Below are positions 7,879-12,607 of a stretch of DNA of 12,607 bases, piece by piece; position 1 is the first letter of the stretch, and every line of letters begins with the position of its first letter. The DNA lies in assembly GCA_024680445.1 (NCBI GenBank), contig JAILCJ010000200.1:1-12607 (forward strand), given 5' to 3'. This DNA is from Campylobacter sp. Lineage in GTDB: Bacteria; Campylobacterota; Campylobacteria; Campylobacterales; Campylobacteraceae. Under the pieces are notes generated by a model that did not search any database, had not been told where the DNA came from, and saw only the letters and a program-made list of their open reading frames with translations. The position numbers were made by a program, and so were the translations under genes.

Positions 7879-8364
7879 TTATTTAGTAGCATTAAATTCA
7901 AATTTGTAAAATCCACTGACTTTGGTGTCAAAAAGTTTTAGCATTATTTGCCACCTGCCTTCAAGTGGGAGTTCGGGAGTGTCTATAAGTAAATTTTCAC
8001 CTTGAAATTTTGCAGCAGTTTTGATATCAAATTTGTTTGTATCTGGTCTTGTTAGTATAACTTCGCTGTTTAAATTTATAGGCGTAGCATTTTTTGAAAC
8101 AACTTTGACATTTAAAAGCTTATCTTTTGATATTTTAAAGTCAGGCTTGATGAAACTAACTTCATAGTTTGCTTCAAATTCTTTTTGTTTGGCTAAAATT
8201 TCGTTTATATCAGCATCTACTTTTTGATATTTTTCAAAATACGAATTATCAAGTTCAACCGGATAATCAAGTGAAACTATTATTGTGTAAACACAAAGAA
8301 CTATACAAGCCATAATGATTAAAAATATACCATATGGCCAAAATGTTTTGTTTGATTTATGCAT
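7879..8364 (-). CDS. FixH/CcoH-family protein, probable cbb3 oxidase assembly factor
   Basis: This 161-residue membrane protein is of FixH type. In other bacteria FixH/CcoH is needed for assembly or stability of cbb3 oxidase, which fits its place in this operon. It has one N-terminal helix (about 10-31, beginning FWPYGIF) and then a periplasmic domain with the family's layout: DYPVELDNSYFEKYQKVD after the helix, a VILTRPDTNKFD strand region (102-113) and PLEGRWQIMLKL (133-144) near the end. A longer reading from 8421 is possible, but the ATG at 8364 is preferred: AGGA stands 6 bases upstream, the helix then begins at the expected point, and the overlap with the upstream gene falls from 65 to 8 bases. 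I am confident of the family and less so of the exact role. Confidence 0.85.
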   Translation of the reverse strand: MHKSNKTFWPYGIFLIIMACIVLCVYTIIVSLDYPVELDNSYFEKYQKVDADINEILAKQKEFEANYEVSFIKPDFKISKDKLLNVKVVSKNATPINLNSEVILTRPDTNKFDIKTAAKFQGENLLIDTPELPLEGRWQIMLKLFDTKVSGFYKFEFNATK

Positions 8365-8947
8365 TTTTATTCCTAAATCTTTTATATGTAAGTACAAAGA
8401 TAACAAGTAAAATTGAACCATAAACCAAATATCGCAAACTATTCATAACATTTTTGTTGCTATTTCCAATAGTAGAATTTAGCTTTATGTTCTTTGATGT
8501 AGCTATTTGATCGCTAAGATCACCGTAGCCATTTAGCATGCTAGCATTATAAATATCTTTACCTTTTCTAGAAGCGAGTATCGGTATAATCGTTCCTCTT
8601 TCTGGATATGGACTTAAAATTTTCTCTTTGTCAAATAACTTTAAACTTTCTTCGTCAGCAAAAATATCAACTTTTTTGATACTAGTATTTAATAGTATAA
8701 ATGCATAAGGGCTTTGCGGTGAAATTTCTTTTATTTTTTGCGATAAAGAGATATTTGAATCATTAAAAACTACAACACCAGTAGTAATTTTGGTTTTTTC
8801 GTATAACTCTAAGCCGATTTCATTTATCTTATTGCTTACCATTTCGTTTAAAATTTTATCATTATCTATGAGAAAATTTTGTCCCCAAAGGCTAAGACAA
8901 AAAGTAAAAATGGCGCATAAAGCGCCATTTAATTTAAAAGTTCTCAT
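8357..8947 (-). CDS. Exported, C-terminally anchored protein with a TPM-like region
   Basis: This 196-residue protein has a signal peptide (about 1-22), a soluble periplasmic region of about 145 residues, and one C-terminal helix (about 171-188) followed by a basic tail KRFRNKNA. The soluble part resembles the TPM domain by eye: a TTGVVVF strand, AFILLNTS, then PERGTIIPILASRKG and a terminal NGYGDLSDQIA. TPM proteins are often membrane-tethered and linked to quality control or repair of membrane complexes, but the match is weak and the function here is unknown. The frame extends up to 8989, but that start lies inside the upstream mini-gene. The ATG at 8947 forms an ATGA overlap with the mini-gene's stop and leaves a normal signal peptide. 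The ribosome site before it is poor, so translation probably depends on coupling. The position in the cco operon suggests a part in oxidase maturation. Confidence 0.75.
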   Translation of the reverse strand: MRTFKLNGALCAIFTFCLSLWGQNFLIDNDKILNEMVSNKINEIGLELYEKTKITTGVVVFNDSNISLSQKIKEISPQSPYAFILLNTSIKKVDIFADEESLKLFDKEKILSPYPERGTIIPILASRKGKDIYNASMLNGYGDLSDQIATSKNIKLNSTIGNSNKNVMNSLRYLVYGSILLVIFVLTYKRFRNKNA

Positions 8948-9042
8948 CCAACAAAAAGATGATTTGGTGTTAAAACTGCCCAAAGACAAATTGCGCCTGA
9001 GACTATTGTTAGAAGCACTATGGCTTTTTCAAGTACTGCCAT
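8944..9042 (-). CDS. 32-residue one-helix membrane mini-protein in the cco operon
   Basis: This short gene lies between the DUF4006 gene and the TPM-like gene. It encodes 32 residues starting MAVLEKAIVLLT and ending LTPNHLFVG, with a single predicted helix around residues 6-24. Three things support its being real: a good ribosome site AAGGA 7 bases before the ATG, a one-base TAATG overlap with the upstream stop, and a four-base ATGA overlap with the downstream start, so it fills the gap between its neighbours exactly. I do not recognise the family. Some cbb3 oxidases carry a very small one-helix subunit (CcoM of Pseudomonas stutzeri), and a similar structural role is a reasonable guess, but no sequence similarity is claimed. 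It could alternatively be a leader peptide that couples translation of the next gene. Confidence 0.72.
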   Translation of the reverse strand: MAVLEKAIVLLTIVSGAICLWAVLTPNHLFVG

Positions 9043-9257
9043 TATTTATCCTTTACTTGGAAATGTTTTGCGTTATCAGTGCTTATCATCTGAATAGAAC
9101 TTGCATTTTCAAGTGTATAAGGTTTGTTAGCCACTTCTTTTTGCAAGACTAATGCAAAATATGTAAGCACACCCAAAATACTAAGCAACAAAACTGTTGC
9201 TATTAGCATACCAGTCACACCGTTTAGTGCAAAAACAGATCTATTTGTATTTTCCAT
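9042..9257 (-). CDS. DUF4006-type small membrane protein next to ccoP
   Basis: This 71-residue protein has a short polar N-terminus, one hydrophobic helix (about 12-38, GVTGMLIATVLLL onward) and a polar C-terminal tail of about 33 residues. It matches the DUF4006 family, which I recall directly after ccoP in Campylobacter and Helicobacter. Its ATG overlaps the ccoP stop by one base (TAATG), with a strong AAGGGG ribosome site 8 bases upstream, so it is made together with the oxidase subunits. The function has not been described to my knowledge; a role as accessory or assembly subunit of the cbb3 oxidase is inferred from position only. There are no cysteines or histidine clusters that would suggest a metal or heme site. 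Confidence 0.85.
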   Translation of the reverse strand: MENTNRSVFALNGVTGMLIATVLLLSILGVLTYFALVLQKEVANKPYTLENASSIQMISTDNAKHFQVKDK

Positions 9258-10126
9258 TATTCACCCCTTGAAAGTGACTTAACATATTCGCCAGCTGCTT
9301 GTTGTTGTATAGCGTTTAACATAGTGTCAAATTTAGGCATAACACCGATTGAACCGCTTTTACCTCTTTGCAATACATCAGCAACGAAAGAGCTTGAGCC
9401 ATATTTAGTTAGATCAGGGAAGCTACCCTCCATGCCTTTACCGTCTTCGCCGTGGCATGCAGCACATGTTGGATAAAGTTCTTTACCTTGTGCTACAAGT
9501 GCTTCATTTTTAGTTGATTTTATAGCTGAAATTTCTTTTGCTACATAAGCAGCAACAGCTTTTGCACTGTTTTCATCTAAGCCAAGACCAGCAGCATCTG
9601 GCATTTCGCCACCAGGATAGTTAAGACCTTTTGAGCCTTTCATTATGGTATCAAGCAAGCCATCTTCGCTACCCCATTTTGTAAGGTTAGCAGCTTTGTT
9701 TGATATGCCATCACCAGTAAGTCCGTGGCAGGCTGAGCATTGAACCAAGAAAATGCCTTCACCCATATCTTTTAAGCCTTGTGCATCAATATTTGCGTGT
9801 GTTTTTGCAAATTTTTCATTTGCAGCTTTGACTTCGTCATTATATTCGCCGATTTGCGAATAAGAATTTAGAGGATAGCCAAGTAAGAAATACCATATTG
9901 CCCAGACTAAGGTTACTAAAAACATTGCAACCCAGCCGATAGGCATATCGTTTTTAAACTCGCCTATGCCGTCCCACTCATGTTCCATACGTTCGACACT
10001 ATTGTCTTTTGCAACCTTCATTTGTTTTATATATTTGCCTGCTACGCCAATAGTTAAAACCATTAATGCAACAGATCCAATCAAGGTAAGCAAATTTACA
10101 TTATCTTGTAGGTTAAACCATTCCAT
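9257..10126 (-). CDS. ccoP: cbb3-type cytochrome c oxidase, diheme subunit CcoP
   Basis: CcoP is the membrane-bound diheme cytochrome c that receives electrons from soluble cytochrome c and passes them through CcoO to the catalytic subunit. The protein is 289 residues. It has two N-terminal helices (about 11-30 and 64-83) and between them the conserved HEWDGIGEFKNDMP stretch (49-62), the epsilonproteobacterial form of the family's DGI..NP.P signature. The periplasmic part holds two cytochrome c domains: C130-C133-H134 with probable axial M175 (GGEMPD), and C221-C224-H225 with probable M263 (GVMPKF). The gene starts 10 bases after ccoQ with ribosome site AAGGG. All expected heme-binding residues are present. 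Confidence 0.97.
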   Translation of the reverse strand: MEWFNLQDNVNLLTLIGSVALMVLTIGVAGKYIKQMKVAKDNSVERMEHEWDGIGEFKNDMPIGWVAMFLVTLVWAIWYFLLGYPLNSYSQIGEYNDEVKAANEKFAKTHANIDAQGLKDMGEGIFLVQCSACHGLTGDGISNKAANLTKWGSEDGLLDTIMKGSKGLNYPGGEMPDAAGLGLDENSAKAVAAYVAKEISAIKSTKNEALVAQGKELYPTCAACHGEDGKGMEGSFPDLTKYGSSSFVADVLQRGKSGSIGVMPKFDTMLNAIQQQAAGEYVKSLSRGE

Positions 10127-10136
10127 TTTTTACCCT

Positions 10137-10328
10137 TTACTTGCGTTCCAAGACGTTTGAATCAATGTCGTCTTGCAAAGCCAAATTTGAATATTTTTCA
10201 TAATCTCTTCTGCCGGTTTTTTCGGATTTATAAAGATGGTAGCAGTAACCATACAGTATAAATACCAAAAAAACTACAAAAAAGAAAAAACCGTATGCTT
10301 GAAGCTCTCTTATAGTTTCAGCACTCAT
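10137..10328 (-). CDS. ccoQ: cbb3-type oxidase small subunit CcoQ
   Basis: This 63-residue protein has one hydrophobic helix (about 11-30, AYGFFFFVVFLVFILYGYCY) and a charged cytoplasmic tail. The shape, size and place between ccoO and ccoP identify it as CcoQ/FixQ, a non-catalytic subunit that stabilises the oxidase complex in other bacteria. It starts 8 bases after the ccoO stop codon. The ribosome site (GAGTG) is weak, so coupling to ccoO translation is likely. The sequence itself is poorly conserved in this family, so the call leans on context. Confidence 0.9.
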   Translation of the reverse strand: MSAETIRELQAYGFFFFVVFLVFILYGYCYHLYKSEKTGRRDYEKYSNLALQDDIDSNVLERK

Positions 10329-10336
10329 TTTTCACT

Positions 10337-11002
10337 CTATTTTAAGCTATTTAAGTAAGCTATAAGTGCGACTATTTCGCGAATTTCGCCAGCTTCAAAT
10401 GCTTTTTTGATTTCTTGATCTTTCATTTGTTCTACGACAGCCATAGCTTCAGCTTTTGCTTGTTCTTTAGCTTCGTCGAAAGTACCAAGTTTTGGCATAT
10501 CAGGCTCATCATAAGGCACACCAAAAACTTTTTTAACAGTTTCAGCTTCGCCATAGGCTGTTGCTAAATCAATGTTTTTGTTAAATAAGTGTTTGTATGC
10601 AGGCATAATTGAACCCGGAACAACTGATACTGGCTCTTTCATGTGATTTTCATGCCAGTCAGAAGTTCTATAATTTCCAACACGCATAAGGTCTGGACCG
10701 GTTCTTTTTGAACCCCACAAGTGAGGTCTATCGTAAGCAAATTCACCACTTAATGAATACATACCATATCTATCTGTTTCGCTTTTAAATGGACGAATTA
10801 ATTGAGTATGGCAGTTATTGCAACCTTCTTGAATATAAACATGTTTTCCTGCTAATTGCAAAACGGTGTAAGGTTTTGTACCTTCAACTGGTCTTGATCT
10901 ATTTACAAAGTCTGGCAAAATTTCAATAACACCAGCATAAGCAATAACCAAAAATACGCCGACAGCAAAGAAGAATGGATTTTTTTCTAACCAACTAAAC
11001 AT
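10337..11002 (-). CDS. ccoO: cbb3-type cytochrome c oxidase, monoheme subunit CcoO
   Basis: CcoO is the membrane-anchored monoheme cytochrome c of the cbb3 oxidase. The protein is 221 residues with an N-terminal helix (about 10-29), the heme site C61-N-N-C64-H65 within YIQEGCNNCHTQLIRPF, the conserved RYG.YS..GE..YDRP.LWGSKRTGPDL region (78-105) and probable axial M133 in GSIMPAY. The frame can be read from 11044, but the ATG at 11002 is preferred: GGAGG lies 6 bases upstream inside the end of ccoN, and MFSWLEKNPF is the usual kind of CcoO start. It overlaps ccoN by 8 bases. The C-terminal third contains a Lys/Glu-rich, probably helical segment (about residues 170-205). Confidence 0.97.
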   Translation of the reverse strand: MFSWLEKNPFFFAVGVFLVIAYAGVIEILPDFVNRSRPVEGTKPYTVLQLAGKHVYIQEGCNNCHTQLIRPFKSETDRYGMYSLSGEFAYDRPHLWGSKRTGPDLMRVGNYRTSDWHENHMKEPVSVVPGSIMPAYKHLFNKNIDLATAYGEAETVKKVFGVPYDEPDMPKLGTFDEAKEQAKAEAMAVVEQMKDQEIKKAFEAGEIREIVALIAYLNSLK

Positions 11003-12485
11003 TTGCCACCTCCACTTTAGAAGCACCACCCATAGGTGAAGCACTCTTTGGTTCGTAGTCTATTCTTGGTGCGCCAAGGGTTTTGATTATATTGTAAGTA
11101 AATATAAAGAAACCTATTAGATATAAAGCACCACCAATTGCTCTAATCCAGTAGTAAGGGATAAGAACAGTAACGGTATCGATAAAGCTGTATAGCAAGT
11201 TACCATAGCTATCAGTTGCTCTCCACATCATACCTTGTGTTATACCAGCTATCCACATAGATGCGAAGTATAAAACGATACCTGTTGTTTGAATCCAGAA
11301 TTGTATTTCAATTAAAGATTTTGAATAAATTTCACGTTTAAACATACGAGGCGACATGTGATAAATAGCAGCCATAGTCATAAAGCCTATCCAGCCAAGT
11401 GCACCATCATGAACGTGTCCCGGTACCCAGTCAGTAAAGTGTGCAAGAGCATTGACTGATTTAACAGAAAGGATAGGACCTTCAAGAGTTGATAGCATAT
11501 AGAATGTTGAAGCTAGAATCATAAACTTAATTAGAGGATTTTCACGCAATTGAACCCATTCGCCCTTCATGGTCAATAAGATATTTATCGCAGAACCCCA
11601 AGATGGAAGTATAAGAACGATAGAGAAAATCGAACCCATAGTTTGCATCCAGTCTGGAACTGTTGAATAAATAAGGTGGTGACCGCCAGCCCAAAGGTAA
11701 ATAAACATCAAGCCCCAAAATGAGAACAATGAAAGCTTGTATGAGAATATAGGCTGACCACTTTCTTTTGGTAAGAAGTAGTAAATTTCAGCGATGATAG
11801 CAACAGTGAATATAAAGGCAACAGCGTTGTGACCATACCACCATTGAACAAGTGCGTCATTTGTACCAGCATACATTGAAACAGAGTGCATCCAAGAACC
11901 GTATTCTGAGATAAAGCGAGTTGGGACTTCCATGTTATTAAATAGATAAAGCATAGCGATACCAAGGAAAGTAGCTATGTAATACCATATAGAAACATAA
12001 AGTGTCTTTTCACGGCGAATACCGATAAGACCAAATATGCTTACGCCCCAAAGCACCCAAACAACGACAACTAAAATATCAAGTGGCCATTGAAGTTCGG
12101 CATACTCTTTTGATGAGCTGATACCCATAAATAATGTAACAACAGCACAGGCAATAAGGAAAATATAAAGCCAGAAGTGTAGTTTACCAACTACCATTAA
12201 GAACTTAGATTCTCCCATCGATACCTTAAGTACGCGTTGTCCGACATAATACCATGTCGCAAAAATGCCCGAAAGCATAAACCCAAAAATGATACCATTG
12301 GTGTGTAGTGGTCTAAGTCTGCCGAAAAGCGAATATTCGCCAGCGAGATAGTTTAGCTCAGGAAACGCCAACTCAAAAGCGATGACGACGCCCAAAAGCA
12401 TACCAACTATACCTAGAACAATGGTAGAAAACGTAAAAAGCTTAGCTACGCTATAATCATAGCTCAGCATCTCTCCAGGTCGCAT
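10995..12485 (-). CDS. ccoN: cbb3-type cytochrome c oxidase catalytic subunit CcoN
   Basis: CcoN is the heme-copper subunit that reduces oxygen to water at high affinity and pumps protons across the inner membrane. The protein has 496 residues and about twelve transmembrane helices. All metal ligands can be placed by a constant 12-residue shift from the remembered Pseudomonas stutzeri numbering: H61 and H359 for low-spin heme b, H357 for heme b3, and H219, H269 and H270 for copper B. Y263 fits the tyrosine cross-linked to a copper histidine in C-type oxidases, and E335 fits the conserved glutamate near heme b3. The start at 12485 has AGGAGGG a few bases upstream. It heads the operon and has a 122-bp AT-rich region before it. 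Confidence 0.98.
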   Translation of the reverse strand: MRPGEMLSYDYSVAKLFTFSTIVLGIVGMLLGVVIAFELAFPELNYLAGEYSLFGRLRPLHTNGIIFGFMLSGIFATWYYVGQRVLKVSMGESKFLMVVGKLHFWLYIFLIACAVVTLFMGISSSKEYAELQWPLDILVVVVWVLWGVSIFGLIGIRREKTLYVSIWYYIATFLGIAMLYLFNNMEVPTRFISEYGSWMHSVSMYAGTNDALVQWWYGHNAVAFIFTVAIIAEIYYFLPKESGQPIFSYKLSLFSFWGLMFIYLWAGGHHLIYSTVPDWMQTMGSIFSIVLILPSWGSAINILLTMKGEWVQLRENPLIKFMILASTFYMLSTLEGPILSVKSVNALAHFTDWVPGHVHDGALGWIGFMTMAAIYHMSPRMFKREIYSKSLIEIQFWIQTTGIVLYFASMWIAGITQGMMWRATDSYGNLLYSFIDTVTVLIPYYWIRAIGGALYLIGFFIFTYNIIKTLGAPRIDYEPKSASPMGGASKVEVANV

Positions 12486-12607
12486 ATAACCCTCCTATTA
12501 AGATTTTATTAACCAGTATTTGTATTTTATATAAATTTAACTATGTTTTTTCTTAAAAATGAAACATTTATGTAATTTTTATATAAATTTTTTTTCAATT
12601 TTATACC
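12486..12607 (-). promoter_or_regulatory. Promoter region of the cco operon
   Basis: This AT-rich stretch upstream of ccoN contains no gene. On the minus strand TATAAAAT at 12531-12524 is a good -10 candidate that would give a leader of about 30 bases ending in the strong AGGAGGG ribosome site (about 12497-12491). The same octamer recurs at 12605-12598 at the window edge. No -35 box is evident, as is normal for Campylobacter. No upstream gene is visible, so the full regulatory region may extend beyond the window. Confidence 0.55.
12525..12589. repeat. 13-bp direct repeat in the cco promoter region
   Basis: On the plus strand TTTTATATAAATT occurs at 12525-12537 and again at 12577-12589, exactly 52 bp apart. 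Each copy contains the 10-bp palindrome TTTATATAAA. One copy overlaps the proposed -10 box. In DNA this AT-rich chance matches are possible, so a role as an operator pair is only a suggestion. Confidence 0.4.

Noticed and set aside
8365..8421. N-terminal extension of the FixH-like protein (start at 8421)
   Set aside because: It would add 19 residues before the family-type beginning and overlap the previous gene by 65 bases, while the ATG at 8364 has an AGGA site at good spacing.
8790..9152. Plus-strand frame of 120 codons across the accessory module
   Set aside because: It runs opposite three coupled minus-strand genes with ribosome sites and overlaps; it has no ribosome site of its own and no conserved features.
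11003..11044. N-terminal extension of CcoO (start at 11044)
   Set aside because: The 14 extra residues lie inside ccoN and the ATG at 11002 has a GGAGG site 6 bases upstream and the usual CcoO beginning.
11708..11965. Second minus-strand frame inside ccoN
   Set aside because: It overlaps the metal-ligand region of CcoN in another frame, and CcoN is fully conserved there.

Overview
The window looks like chromosome of a Campylobacter-type epsilonproteobacterium (Campylobacterota). Reasons: AT-rich DNA, promoters with an A/T-only -10 box and no visible -35 box, Campylobacter-like protein sequences, and a gene order that, from memory, parallels the C. jejuni stretch running from the cco operon through addBA and rplM-rpsI to cadF and a HAD phosphatase. 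The CadF sequence differs clearly from C. jejuni CadF, so I infer another Campylobacter species but cannot name it. Every gene I can support lies on the minus strand, so transcription runs from high to low coordinates.

Layout in transcription order. A promoter region (12486-12607) precedes ccoN-ccoO-ccoQ-ccoP (12485-9257), the four subunits of the cbb3-type, high-affinity cytochrome c oxidase. A tightly coupled accessory set follows (9257-7879): a DUF4006-type one-helix protein, a 32-residue one-helix mini-protein at 8944-9042 that short-ORF cut-offs would miss, a signal-peptide/C-terminal-anchor protein with a TPM-like middle region, and a FixH/CcoH-type assembly protein. Twelve bases later come addB (TTG start) and addA (7866-2771), the AddAB helicase-nuclease for double-strand break repair. 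Junctions from ccoN to addA are overlaps of 1-8 bp or gaps of 8-12 bp, so the respiratory and recombination genes may share one transcript of ten genes.

After a 93-bp promoter gap come the ribosomal protein genes rplM and rpsI (2677-1857). A 194-bp gap holding a hairpin and a good TATAAT promoter leads to a cadF-like OmpA-family outer-membrane protein gene (1662-661). Beyond a hairpin lies a HAD phosphatase (612 to the window edge, partial, TTG start).

How the genes work together: CcoN, CcoO and CcoP form the terminal oxidase that supports microaerobic respiration, CcoQ and the downstream small membrane proteins probably assemble or stabilise it, AddAB repairs broken DNA, and L13/S9 are ribosome parts. 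I see no mobile element, CRISPR array, tRNA, rRNA or phage gene. The least explained material is the mini-protein and its neighbours in the cco accessory set, and the altered CadF.
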